From the NCBI GenBank assembly GCA_021324415.1, contig JAJPJF010000064.1, positions 1 to 46,785 on the forward strand: a stretch of DNA of 46,785 bases, given 5' to 3'. The notes under the pieces are model-generated. The model saw nothing but the letters and a program-made list of their open reading frames with translations. It was not told the origin of the DNA and made no database searches. The stretch's first letter is position 1. The number at the start of each line of letters is the position of its first letter. Positions 7,541 through 16,578 of the stretch are shown here, piece by piece. Made by a program: the position numbers and the translations under genes. Origin of the DNA: Nostocales cyanobacterium Centralia_MAG_434. GTDB lineage: Bacteria; Cyanobacteriota; Cyanobacteriia; Cyanobacteriales; Nostocaceae.

Positions 7541-8851
7541 ATGGTAAGTGATATCAATTCAGAATCTCTTTCTATTCTTCAGAATGATGAGTTTCTTCCA
7601 GCTATTAATTCTTGGACAACTGTAGGCGCTGGAGCTATAGTTATTACCTTTAGCACAGCAGTTACGTTAGCTGCTACACTAAACTACAATGTCACAGTCA
7701 AAGTACCTGCAAATATTCGTCCCACAGGAGAATTACGAATTGTACAGGCAGCAACTGAAGGCACAGTTAAAAGTATTTCAGTCAAAGAAAATCAAGTTGT
7801 TAAAAAAGGCGAGCACATTGCTAAGATTGATGATTCTCAGTTGCAAACTAAAAAGTTTCAACTGCAAGGTAATATTAAGCACAGCTACTTACAACTTCAA
7901 CAACTGAAAGCTCAGATTCAATCCTTGGACAGTCAGATAAAGGCTGAAAATAATTTTATCAACCGCTCTATAGCCTCAGCACAAGCTGCACTTGTTTTTC
8001 AAGAAAGGAGCTATCAAAACAAACAACAGATAGCAACAGCACAAGTACAAGGAGCAAAGGCATCTCTAGATTTAGCAAAGGAAGAAATGCAACGATATCA
8101 GCAGTTGGCTAATACTGGCGCGATCGCTAAGTTACAAGTTAGCGAGAAACAACAAGCCTTCCGCATGGCAATGGCTAATCTTCAACAAGCTCAAGTTAAC
8201 CTCAATCCTACTAATGCAGAGGTAACAATGGCTATGGAGCGAATCGCCGAAGAACAAGCACGAGGAGTCTCAAACCTTGCTGCCTTGCAAAAAGAACGAA
8301 AAAACCTGCTAAGCACTTTGTTTGGAGTTCAAAATCAAATCAACCAAGATAAGGAAGCACTGCAACAAATAGAGCGGGAGTTATCTAAAGTGTTTATTGT
8401 TGCTCCAATTGATGGCACCATCCTCAAATTAGATTTACGTAATTCTGGTCAAGTGGTGGGAGCAGGAAGTATGATCGCACAGATTGCCCCAAGTCATGCT
8501 TCCCTTGTTGTCAAAGCCTATATTCCAGAAGCAGATATTAACAAGGTTAAGCCCGGACAACAAGTTCAGATGCGGGTTTCTGCTTGTCCCTATCCCGACT
8601 ATGGCATTCTTGCAGGAACTGTGAAAACAGTAGCACCAGATGTGGTTGCAGCATCTAACAGTGCAGGGGGCAAATCTTTATTATCAGGCTCCTATGAAGT
8701 GACAATTCAACCCAAAACATCATTTGTAGGAGATGGAGATCATTCATGTCAGCTACAAGCAGGTATGGAAGGTAGAGCTGATATCATTTCGCGCCAGGAA
8801 TCCGTACTACATTTCATTCTCCGCAAGGCCAGATTACTCTCTGATATGTGA
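7541..8851 (+). CDS. HlyD-family membrane fusion protein
   Basis: 436 residues. One membrane segment lies near residues 27-48 (VGAGAIVITFSTAVTLAATL). A biotinyl-lipoyl half (GTVKSISVKENQVVKKGEHIAKID) follows, then a long alpha-helical coiled coil rich in Gln/Ala (about 100-290), then the second half of the lipoyl domain (VFIVAPIDGTILKL) and a beta-barrel with VVKAYIPEADINKVKPGQQV. By family it links an inner-membrane exporter to an outer-membrane channel. It sits 58 bp before the C39 ABC transporter, the usual pairing for peptide export in cyanobacteria. No TolC-like gene is present here. Expected in the plasma membrane and periplasm. Confidence 0.9.
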   Translation: MVSDINSESLSILQNDEFLPAINSWTTVGAGAIVITFSTAVTLAATLNYNVTVKVPANIRPTGELRIVQAATEGTVKSISVKENQVVKKGEHIAKIDDSQLQTKKFQLQGNIKHSYLQLQQLKAQIQSLDSQIKAENNFINRSIASAQAALVFQERSYQNKQQIATAQVQGAKASLDLAKEEMQRYQQLANTGAIAKLQVSEKQQAFRMAMANLQQAQVNLNPTNAEVTMAMERIAEEQARGVSNLAALQKERKNLLSTLFGVQNQINQDKEALQQIERELSKVFIVAPIDGTILKLDLRNSGQVVGAGSMIAQIAPSHASLVVKAYIPEADINKVKPGQQVQMRVSACPYPDYGILAGTVKTVAPDVVAASNSAGGKSLLSGSYEVTIQPKTSFVGDGDHSCQLQAGMEGRADIISRQESVLHFILRKARLLSDM

Positions 8852-8909
8852 AAAAAGGATCACAACTAACTGACTCATCCCATATCTCAGGTCTCTAATT
8901 GATGCAGCC

Positions 8910-11081
8910 ATGATGAATCTAATTAACAAAAAATATAAATGCATCTTACAGTCAAGTGAGGAAGATTGTGGAGCAGCGTGCCTAGCAACAATTTGTAGGC
9001 ACTATGGGCGATTTTTGAGTATCAATCGCAGCCGCACAGCTGTAGGAACCGGTCAGCTAGGAACAACTCTGTTAGGTATGAGGCGTGGTGCTGAATTTCT
9101 AGGTTTCAATGCTCGCTCAGTTCAAGCTTCTCAAGAAGCCATAGACAGAATTCATGAAGTGCCTCTACCAGCAATTATTCATTGGAAAGGTAATCATTGG
9201 GTTGTTTTATACGGGCAGCAAGGTAAGCAGTATGTTATTGCTGATCCAGCTATTGGTGTTCAGTACCTTAGTAAACGGGAATTACAAAAAGATTGGAATG
9301 GGATCATGCTCTTGCTGATTCCAGATCCAGAGCGCTTTAACAAGCAAGAGGAAGAACAGGTAGAGGAAGGCTTTGAACGCTTTTTAAAGCGGATTTTGCC
9401 TTATCGCAGACTCCTTTTTGAAGCACTGTTGATCAATATTATCTTGGGCGTACTCTCACTAGCTAGCCCATTTTTGATTCAAATTCTCACTGATGATGTG
9501 CTTGTGCGGGGAGACATTTCTTTACTGACGGTGGTGGTAGTTGCTGTTATGGCTATGGCCATATTTAGCAATATTATGCAAATAATACAGACCCTAATGC
9601 TGACTCATTTTGGCCAAAGGTTGCAGTTAGGGCTTGTTCTAGAATTTGGGCGCAAACTTCTTCACCTACCCTTAAATTACTTTGAAACTCGTCGTAGTGG
9701 TGAAATCACAAGCCGACTCAGAGATATCACTGAAATTAATCAGTTAGTTGCTCAGTTTGTGGCCCATCTCCCTAGCCAGATTTTTATCGCATTGGTTTCT
9801 TTTGGTTTCATGCTATTTTACAGTTGGAAGCTAACAATAGCAGTGTTAACAATCACAACAATTATAATTCTGTCAACTTTACCTTTTTTACCAACTCTAC
9901 AGCGCAAGACTCGTAGTCTTTTGATCTTGTCAGCAGAAACCCAAGGCGTTTTAGTCGAAACTTTTAAAGGCGCAATGGTAATTAAAACTACAACTGCTGC
10001 TCCCCAATTTTGGGATGAATTTCAGAGCCGTTTTGGTCGTCTGGCTAATTTAACTTTCAGCACTATCAAAATCAGCATGATCAATGGCTCTTTTGTTGAT
10101 TTTATTTCTAAGACTGGCAGCATTATATTACTCACACTTGGTAGTTTCCTGGTGATAAATAAAGAATTAAGTATTGGTCAAATGCTGGCATTTAATGCCA
10201 TGCAGGTTAATGTTGTGGGTTTAATTGCTTCCTTGGTTGGTTTGACGGATAAATATTTTCGTGCTCAAACAGCAGTTAGTCGTCTTTTAGACGTTATTGA
10301 TGCCACACCAGAATCCGTTGATGATGACAAAAAGCCTGTTGCTTCTATTCCCAGTGATGCTGATATCTGTTGTAACCGTCTTTACTTTCACCATGCTGGC
10401 AGAGTTGACTTATTAGAAAACTTTTCTGTCACTATCCCAGGAGGAAAAGTTACTGCTTTAATTGGCGAATCAGGTTGTGGGAAAAGCACCTTAGCAAAGC
10501 TAATAGCAGGCTTATATCAGCCACAGTCTGGAAATATTCGTGTAGGCATGTATAATTTGCAAGATTTGGCTCTCGATTGCCTGCGACAGCAAGTGGTACT
10601 TGTACCTCAAGAACCTCATTTTTGGAGTCGTTCAATAGTGGAAAACTTTCGTTTGGGTAATCCCCAAGCTTCCTTTGAGCAGATTGTCAAAGCTTGTCAG
10701 ATTGTTGATGCTGATAGCTTCATTAGTGAACTCCCCAACAAATATCAAAGTGTATTGGGAGAATTTGGTGCGAATTTGTCTGGAGGACAACGACAACGAT
10801 TAGCGATCGCCAGAGCAATTGTCAACGACCCACCCATATTGATCTTAGATGAAGCCACATCTGGACTTGATCCAGTAAGTGAATATTACGTACTAGAGCA
10901 GTTGTTAAAATCTCGTAAAGGCAAAACAACAATTACTATTACCCACCGCTATAGCGTACTCGAACGAGCAGATTGGGTTGTACTTCTAGATCAAGGTCAG
11001 TTGAAATTACAAGGTTCTCTATCAGATTTACGCTCTAAGCACGGCGAACATTTAAAGTTCTTTTTACCTCACAAAGAGTGA
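8910..11081 (+). CDS. C39-peptidase-containing ABC exporter (leader-cleaving)
   Basis: 723 residues with the full bacteriocin-exporter layout. The C39 peptidase spans about 1-145, with catalytic Cys in EEDCGAACL, His in GNHWVVLYG and Asp in IADPA. The membrane domain spans about 165-450. The ATPase domain has Walker A GESGCGKST, signature LSGGQRQRLAIARA, Walker B ILILDEATSGLD and switch His in ITITHR. By family it removes double-glycine leaders and pumps the peptide out. All catalytic residues appear intact. It is the only exporter here and lies between precursor D and precursor E, so it probably serves all five. ATG codons at 8910 and 8913 are both possible starts. Confidence 0.93.
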   Translation: MMNLINKKYKCILQSSEEDCGAACLATICRHYGRFLSINRSRTAVGTGQLGTTLLGMRRGAEFLGFNARSVQASQEAIDRIHEVPLPAIIHWKGNHWVVLYGQQGKQYVIADPAIGVQYLSKRELQKDWNGIMLLLIPDPERFNKQEEEQVEEGFERFLKRILPYRRLLFEALLINIILGVLSLASPFLIQILTDDVLVRGDISLLTVVVVAVMAMAIFSNIMQIIQTLMLTHFGQRLQLGLVLEFGRKLLHLPLNYFETRRSGEITSRLRDITEINQLVAQFVAHLPSQIFIALVSFGFMLFYSWKLTIAVLTITTIIILSTLPFLPTLQRKTRSLLILSAETQGVLVETFKGAMVIKTTTAAPQFWDEFQSRFGRLANLTFSTIKISMINGSFVDFISKTGSIILLTLGSFLVINKELSIGQMLAFNAMQVNVVGLIASLVGLTDKYFRAQTAVSRLLDVIDATPESVDDDKKPVASIPSDADICCNRLYFHHAGRVDLLENFSVTIPGGKVTALIGESGCGKSTLAKLIAGLYQPQSGNIRVGMYNLQDLALDCLRQQVVLVPQEPHFWSRSIVENFRLGNPQASFEQIVKACQIVDADSFISELPNKYQSVLGEFGANLSGGQRQRLAIARAIVNDPPILILDEATSGLDPVSEYYVLEQLLKSRKGKTTITITHRYSVLERADWVVLLDQGQLKLQGSLSDLRSKHGEHLKFFLPHKE

Positions 11082-11085
11082 AATT

Positions 11086-11382
11086 ATGATTGATAACATC
11101 AAAATAAATGATTCTGAACTGTTTCTAAATTTATCTGAGCTAGAACAAGAATCCGTATCTGGCGGCTTAAAATTGGATGATATTCTTGGAGGTTTTTTAT
11201 TACAGGCAACAAACACTAATTCTTTTGGTGACTCTAAAGTTAGCTTACCACATGATATAATTTCCACCCAAAAAAGCGGTTTTAATTCCTCGCAATTCAC
11301 TTTAGGTTTTACAATTAATCACGGTAAAGATAGCTTTAAATTTGGTCCACTACAGATAGGTAAGGCCCTCGGATTACCCTAA
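11086..11382 (+). CDS. Double-glycine-leader precursor peptide E
   Basis: 98 residues, starting 4 bp after the exporter stop codon, so almost certainly co-transcribed. The leader holds DSELFLNLSELEQ and ends ESVSGG. The core starts LKLDDILGG and contains VSLPHDIIST, matching the LPxEIxS motif of the other precursors; the rest is rich in Ser, Phe and Gly (GFNSSQFTLGF, KDSFKFGPLQIG) and ends ALGLP. No Cys, Tyr or Trp in the core. It is the most divergent member and may be a different product or an accessory peptide. Identification rests on leader pattern and position. Confidence 0.7.
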   Translation: MIDNIKINDSELFLNLSELEQESVSGGLKLDDILGGFLLQATNTNSFGDSKVSLPHDIISTQKSGFNSSQFTLGFTINHGKDSFKFGPLQIGKALGLP

Positions 11383-11817
11383 GTTCAATTGTAAACTGCA
11401 GTATCGCAAAGAGTTAAAACACAGACATACAATATAGCAATCCTAAAGGATTCTTGAAAAAACACCTTATTCATGAAGTTTAGAGCCTCTCACAGTAGCA
11501 TTTTTACTCCCGTAGCACGCTTGATTCTTGGTAAATTCTTACACAATCGCATTCATATGACTGCACTTGCGTCTTAGTCATCAACACTACTTTCAGACTA
11601 TATTCCTATAGTCGCATAAATGATTTGAAATTGCTACAGATCCTCCTTATACCAATTCTCTAGAATTCAGTAACAGATCTAAATTCAGGAACCTTTGTTA
11701 ACTCGAGCTTTCTTAATTTCTAATTCTGTACTTCAAAAAGAGGAGCAGCGCTAACGTGTAGCATGCGCAAAGGGTATATTTTGAATTGGTATTGGATGAG
11801 TAAGGATTTTAACTATA
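11383..11817. other. Non-coding region before the prolyl isomerase gene
   Basis: No ORF. It contains ATATAGCAATCCTAAAGGAT near 11432, a fragment of the hairpin-repeat family, and the MITE-like element at 11649-11792. Its length suggests the isomerase may have its own promoter. Confidence 0.5.
11649..11792. mobile_element. MITE-like element with perfect 10-bp terminal inverted repeats
   Basis: Termini ATACCAATTC (11649-11658) and GAATTGGTAT (11783-11792) are perfect inverted repeats bounding 144 bp with no ORF. The left end extends into ACCAATTCTCTAGAATT, and a close match (ACCAATTCTCCAGAATTTAG) occurs at 29083-29102. No target duplication is evident. Confidence 0.45.
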
Positions 11818-12609
11818 TTGTCCATGTCTTATAACTACTGTTTTATGAATAACACACATTATGCAATTAATTATTTTGGTATAAATATAGAAGTGAGTGA
11901 AATAATTTGCTTTCTTCGAGAAAGTATGCAGATAAAGAAAATTTGTCAAAAAATTTTGTATCAAAAAATTACTGAAAGAACTGCTTGGGAGCAAGGAATT
12001 ACAGTTACTCTAAATGAGATTCAGACAGAAGAAGATCGTCTATTCCGAGATGAAATATCTCTAGAAGATACTGATTTTTATACTTGGTTAGAAGAACAAG
12101 TAATAGATTTAGAAGATTGGCAAGCTAATATTCGTAATCACCTTCTAGCCAAGAAATTAGCTAATCATTTATTTGCTCTAAGTGTAGAGATGTTTTTTAA
12201 TTTGAATGCTAGTGATTTTGATCAAGCTGTAATTTACAAAATAGTTGTTCCCTCTGTAGAGCTAGCTCAGCAGATTTTATATCAAATTCAAGCCAATGAA
12301 ATCAGCTTTTATGAGGCGGCTCATCTTTATGATATTGATGAAAAACGTAGACATCAGTGTGGTTATGAAGGAAAAGTTTATCGTTGGAACTTACAACCAA
12401 ATATAGCAATGGCTATATTTAGTGCAACACCAGGACAAGTGATTGGTCCATTCCAAACCCATGAAGGAAATAATCTTCTCATGATTGAAGAATTTATCCC
12501 GGCAGAATTAAATACTCAAAGCTATCAAGATGTTTTGACTCAGCTTTTTGAACGATGGCTAGAGATGGAACTCAATTATCTTATTCATAGTAATGGCGAT
12601 ACCCATTAA
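11818..12609 (+). CDS. Parvulin-like (PpiC/SurA-type) peptidyl-prolyl isomerase
   Basis: 263 residues. An alpha-helical SurA-like N-terminal half (about 20-125) is followed by a degenerate parvulin domain (about 130-230): AVIYKIVVPSVELAQQILYQ, then EISFYEAAHLYDID, QCGYEGKVYRW and IFSATPGQVIGPFQTHEGNN. The canonical GG-LGW turn is altered, so catalysis is uncertain and it may act mainly as a chaperone. No signal peptide is visible, so it is probably cytoplasmic. A TTG start at 11818 is 11 bases after AAGGA; ATG 11824 is the alternative. Such genes accompany HlyD/C39 clusters in cyanobacteria. The proline-rich precursor tails make a folding role attractive (inference). Confidence 0.7.
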   Translation: MSMSYNYCFMNNTHYAINYFGINIEVSEIICFLRESMQIKKICQKILYQKITERTAWEQGITVTLNEIQTEEDRLFRDEISLEDTDFYTWLEEQVIDLEDWQANIRNHLLAKKLANHLFALSVEMFFNLNASDFDQAVIYKIVVPSVELAQQILYQIQANEISFYEAAHLYDIDEKRRHQCGYEGKVYRWNLQPNIAMAIFSATPGQVIGPFQTHEGNNLLMIEEFIPAELNTQSYQDVLTQLFERWLEMELNYLIHSNGDTH

Positions 12610-12786
12610 ACCAATGAATATGTTTCTTTATAAATATAAAAATAGCATATTCATTCTTAAAAATAAGGCATTTTTTCAAAGCAATATATTTGCTAAGATA
12701 TTCACTGTTTAAAATATAAAATATATTGAATTAATAAAATCTTGTAATACGAACATAAAAATATTTTCTAATTTATAGGAGAATAG

Positions 12787-12882
12787 ATGATGTTAATTTT
12801 CATTATTGCCTTCATTCTTGGTGCCTTTATGACAATATTTACATTAGCTCTAGCTAATGCTGCCAAAAATGAAGATTCTTAA
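12787..12882 (+). CDS. Small single-pass membrane protein, 31 residues
   Basis: Starts MMLIFIIAFILGAFMTIFTL and ends ANAAKNEDS: one hydrophobic helix with a short polar, acidic tail. AGGAG lies a few bases upstream, and a strong terminator follows at 12983, so it looks like a real short transcription unit. I do not recognise it; it resembles in form the one-helix subunits of photosynthetic or NDH complexes but matches none I know. It could equally be a membrane-active or immunity peptide of the adjacent locus. Confidence 0.55.
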   Translation: MMLIFIIAFILGAFMTIFTLALANAAKNEDS

Positions 12883-12982
12883 TAGAATAAATCTCACTGT
12901 TATTAGATTTAGCACTCAAGTTTTTCACAATTGAAAGATAAGATGTTGATTAAATCCTTTATTAGTGAGTTACATCTGCACC

Positions 12983-13016
12983 AGCCACTCTTCTATTAAC
13001 TTGGGAGTGGCTTTTT
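12983..13016 (+). terminator. Rho-independent terminator
   Basis: Stem AGCCACTC (12983-12990) / GAGTGGCT (13005-13012), 14-base loop, then TTTTT. It ends the transcript of the small membrane protein and perhaps of the export locus. Confidence 0.8.
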
Positions 13017-13118
13017 CTAATCATTAAATTAAAAAAATATAAATGATACATGCATTTATCTTCTGCTTTGAGGATTTCATACAATAATCGAAATCATATA
13101 AAATTTTTGTAATTCTAA

Positions 13119-13253
13119 GGAGCCGTGAGCACACAGCCCCTTGACCAAGATCGGCTTCACTATCCCATGGTACTCGACTCCTTAGCGCAACCGTTTCAAC
13201 GCGTCTGTTGGGATGAAGCCCTAGAGCATATAGTGAGTCGCATTCAAACAGTC
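13119..13253 (+). pseudogene. narB: Fragment of assimilatory nitrate reductase (NarB-like)
   Basis: In the frame of the GTG at 13125 the DNA reads GAVSTQPLDQDRLHYPM, then VLDSLAQPFQRVCWDEALE and ends SRIQTV. This resembles the part of NarB-type molybdopterin oxidoreductases just after the Fe4S4-binding N-terminus (KGATIAE...RLKYPM...RRVSWDEA, from memory). A stop codon precedes it and the similarity stops after about 45 residues, where flv3-derived sequence begins in another frame. No cofactor-binding region remains, so it is a non-functional relic left by recombination. Confidence 0.6.
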
Positions 13254-13288
13254 TTGAATTTGCAACTAGTTCACTTGATACTATTAAT

Positions 13289-14632
13289 CTAGTTCATGAC
13301 CCGTTTTCTAAGCGAATTGTCAAGAGTGGCGATCGCGTAGATTTAGGTCAAGGACACGAAATAGAATTTGTGAGTGCGCCTAACCTACACTGGCCCGACA
13401 CGATCTTCAGCTATGATCGTAGAACTCAAACTCTGTTCACCTGCGATGCCTTTGGAATGCACTATTGTAGCGATAGTACATTCGACGATAACCTAGAAGC
13501 AATTGAAGCCGACTTTAGATTTTACTACGATTGCTTGATGGGTCCTAACGCCCGTTCCCTGTTAAATGCCATGAAAAAAATGGGAGAGTTAGGGAACATT
13601 AGAATCATTGCCAATGGACATGGGCCCTTACTGTACCATAACCTTGAGCTTCTGCGAGAGTGTTACCAAAATTGGAGCCATAAGCAAGCAAAGGCAGAAA
13701 CTGTTGTTGCTATATATTGTGCTACTGATTATGGTTATGCAGATCGCCTTGCTGCTGCAGTTGCTCAGGGAGTACAAAAAACTGGGGTAGGCGTCGAAAT
13801 GATCGATTTAACGACAGCTGATATCCAAGAAATTCAAGAATTAGCAGGTAGAGCGGCTGGCATCATTATCGGTATGCCTCCAAGTGCTAACGTTGCAGCT
13901 CAAGCTGCTATTAGTTCATTACTTGCTATTGTTAAAGACAAGCAGGTCATTGGACTGTTTGAGTGCTACGGCGAAGATGATGAACCTATTGATCTACTGC
14001 GTAGAAAATTTATTGACCTTGGTGTCAAGGAAGCTTTTCCCGCAGTTCGGTTGAAAGAAGCTCCTAATGCAGCCACATATCAGCTTCTTCAAGAAGCTGG
14101 TACAGATATGGGACAATTGCTTGTACGTGAGCGCAATATTAAGCAAATCAAGTCCCTCGACGTCAACATGGAGAAAGCACTGGGTCGGATCAGCAGTGGA
14201 CTCTACATTATCACTACCCAGAAAAGTGGTGTTAACGGTGCAATGCTTGCTTCTTGGGTAGCACAAGCTAGTTTACAACCCCTAGGCTTTACTGTTGCCA
14301 TTGCTAAAGATCGCGCAATAGACTCCTTAATGCAAGAAGGCGATCGCTTTGTTCTCAATGTTTTAGAAGAAGGCAATTACCAAGAACTTAAAAAGCACTT
14401 CCTCAAACGCTTATATCCTGGTGCTGACAGATTTGCTGGTGTAAAAACTCAAACTGCTCATAATGGTTGCCCAATTCTGACAGATGCTCTCGCATATATG
14501 GAATGCGAAGTTGTCAGCACCATGGAATGCAGTGACCACTGGCTTTTATACTGCACTGTTCAAGACGGTCGAGTCTCCAAGCCAAACGGACTCACTGCAG
14601 TTCGTCATCGTAAGGTAGGTAACTACTACTAA
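13289..14632 (+). pseudogene. flv3: N-terminally truncated flavodiiron protein Flv3
   Basis: Sequence similar to Flv3 begins near LVHDPF and continues VKSGDRVDLGQGHEIEF, SAPNLHWPDTIFSYD and the rest of a normal Flv3 to HRKVGNYY. The first usable start in frame is GTG at 13370, giving 420 residues against about 575. Missing is the first part of the metallo-beta-lactamase domain, including the HxExDH motif supplying diiron ligands. Kept are CDAFGMHYCSD, ANGHGP, the flavodoxin domain (about 100-240) and the flavin-reductase domain. Even if translated, it cannot form a normal diiron site. By pairing with flv1 it resembles the heterocyst-type flv3B-flv1B operon. An assembly error is possible. Confidence 0.75.
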
Positions 14633-14712
14633 AGTCGTTTGTCAGTGGTCCTTTGTATCTAGTGACCAATGACTAATTATTCAGCTATCTGCTTACCCTT
14701 CACTCAACAACT

Positions 14713-16425
14713 ATGAGTAATCCCAATCCTCGCGACGTACAAGTTCTACAAATTGCCACACACACTACAGCATTCAGAGCACGCAGTTGGACACGTCTGC
14801 GATTTGAAATTGAATATGCGCTTGCTCGGGGTACTACAATCAATTCCTATTTGATTGAAGGCGATAAAATCGCAATTATTGATCCACCTCCTGAAACTTT
14901 TACTGCAATTTATCCACCAGTATTGCAGCAGCACCTAGACTTAAAACGGTTGGATTATGTAATTCTTGGTCATTTTAGTCCTAGCCGACTAGCAACTCTC
15001 AAAACACTTTTAGAACTTGCTCCGCAAATCACTTTTGTCTGTTCTCTTCCTGGTGCAGCAAATTTGCGTGCGGCTTTCCCAGACAAAGATTTAAAAATCT
15101 TGACGATGCGGGGAAAAGAAACTCTAGATTTAGGCCAAGGTCATCAATTAAAGTTTATTCCCATCCCCAGTCCGCGTTGGCCATCAGGATTGTGTACCTA
15201 CGATCAGCAAACTCAGATTCTCTATACAGATAAGCTATTTGGAGCTAATGTTTGTGGTGATGAGGTCTTTGATGAAGACTGGGATGTCCTAAAAGATGAC
15301 CAAAGGTACTATTACGACTGTCTGATGGCTCCGCAAGCAACTCATGTACAAGCAGCTTTGGAGAAACTATCAGATTTCTCAGTAAGAATGTATGCGACTG
15401 GTCACGGACCATTGGTTCGCTACGGCTTAATAGAACTTACCAAGTCTTATCAGACATGGAGCCGTGCTCAAACTGAGCGTGAAATTACCGTTGCTTTACT
15501 TTATGCATCAGCATATGGAAACACAGCAACTTTAGCCCAAGCGATCGCTCTAGGACTGACCAAAGGGGGGGTTGCCGTAGAATCAATCAACTGCGAATTT
15601 GCTCAACCCGATGAAATCCGTACTGCTGTAGACAAAGCAGATGGCTTTATTATCGGTACTCCTACCATAGGTGGTAATGCGCCTACACCTATTCATACTG
15701 CTTTGGGCATTGTATTAGCAATGGATAACAACAGCAAAACGGCTGGGGTGTTTGGTTCGTATGGTTGGAGTGGCGAAGCGATTGACTTAGTTGAAAGTAA
15801 ACTCCGAGATGCCGGGTATCGCTTTGGATTTGAGACTTTGCGAGTCAAATTTAAACCCGACGATGTCACACTCAAGCTTTGTGAAGAAACAGGAACAGAT
15901 TTTGCACAATCTTTGAAAAAAGCCAGGAAAGTCCGACTGCCACAAACAGCAGCTACCCCTGTGGAACAAGCTGTCGGTCGTATCGTTGGTTCAGTTTGCG
16001 TCATCACAGCAAATCAGGGAGAAGTTTCTACGGGAATGCTTGGAGCTTGGGTCTCTCAAGCCACTTTCAATCCCCCTGGTCTCACTGTTGCTATTGCCAA
16101 AGATCGGGCAATTGAATCTCTAATGCATCCAGGGGGCAAATTTGCTCTAAATATCATGCCTGAAGACAATCATGTAGACTACATGAAGCATTTTCGTAAG
16201 TCTTTTCTGCCAGGAGAAGATCGCTTTGCAGACTTTATCACAGACCGTGCGGACAATGGTTGTACGATTTTGGCTGATGCTCTAGCTTATCTTGAATGCT
16301 CAGTTAACAAACGCATGGAATGTGGTGACCACTGGGTTGTTTATGCAACTGTTGACAAAGGTAAGTTACTCAAACCTGACAATGTGACTGCAATTCATCA
16401 TCGTAAATCTGGCAGTCATTACTAA
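14713..16425 (+). CDS. flv1: Flavodiiron protein Flv1
   Basis: 570 residues, full length for the cyanobacterial three-domain type: beta-lactamase-like domain (about 1-245), flavodoxin domain (about 260-400, LLYASAYGNTATLAQAIA), flavin-reductase domain (about 420-570). In place of the HxExDH diiron motif it reads LGHFSPSRLATL, the altered pattern that marks Flv1 rather than Flv3. By family Flv1/Flv3 pass electrons to O2 without releasing peroxide; the tandem pair resembles flv1B/flv3B, which work in heterocysts. It lies 80 bp after the truncated flv3. Without an intact partner here its role depends on a flv3 elsewhere. No clear ribosome site precedes the ATG. Confidence 0.88.
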   Translation: MSNPNPRDVQVLQIATHTTAFRARSWTRLRFEIEYALARGTTINSYLIEGDKIAIIDPPPETFTAIYPPVLQQHLDLKRLDYVILGHFSPSRLATLKTLLELAPQITFVCSLPGAANLRAAFPDKDLKILTMRGKETLDLGQGHQLKFIPIPSPRWPSGLCTYDQQTQILYTDKLFGANVCGDEVFDEDWDVLKDDQRYYYDCLMAPQATHVQAALEKLSDFSVRMYATGHGPLVRYGLIELTKSYQTWSRAQTEREITVALLYASAYGNTATLAQAIALGLTKGGVAVESINCEFAQPDEIRTAVDKADGFIIGTPTIGGNAPTPIHTALGIVLAMDNNSKTAGVFGSYGWSGEAIDLVESKLRDAGYRFGFETLRVKFKPDDVTLKLCEETGTDFAQSLKKARKVRLPQTAATPVEQAVGRIVGSVCVITANQGEVSTGMLGAWVSQATFNPPGLTVAIAKDRAIESLMHPGGKFALNIMPEDNHVDYMKHFRKSFLPGEDRFADFITDRADNGCTILADALAYLECSVNKRMECGDHWVVYATVDKGKLLKPDNVTAIHHRKSGSHY

Positions 16426-16470
16426 GCGATCGCACTTGTAGAGGTACGCATCTGTTGGGTTACTCATGCA

Positions 16471-16492
16471 AAGCCTGCCTATGCAGGCTTTT
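16471..16492 (+). terminator. Hairpin terminator after flv1
   Basis: Stem AAGCCTGC (16471-16478) / GCAGGCTT (16483-16490), loop CTAT, followed by TT. Short T-run but a tight stem 45 bp after the stop codon. Confidence 0.65.
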
Positions 16493-16578
16493 GTCTTGAT
16501 GTGATATGGTAGATTTACTAATCTATTAAGCCTTGACTTGGTGGTACATCGCTAATTGCTCCACCGAAGAGGTATACT

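Noticed and set aside
1-12609. Lanthipeptide, Nif11 or NHLP-type cluster
   Set aside because: No LanM-like enzyme, no Cys in cores, and the leaders are short double-glycine type, not the long Nif11 or nitrile-hydratase-like type.
13125-13290. Short GTG-started ORF as a new gene
   Set aside because: Its first 43 codons resemble an internal part of NarB and the rest is out-of-frame junction sequence; a gene remnant fits better.
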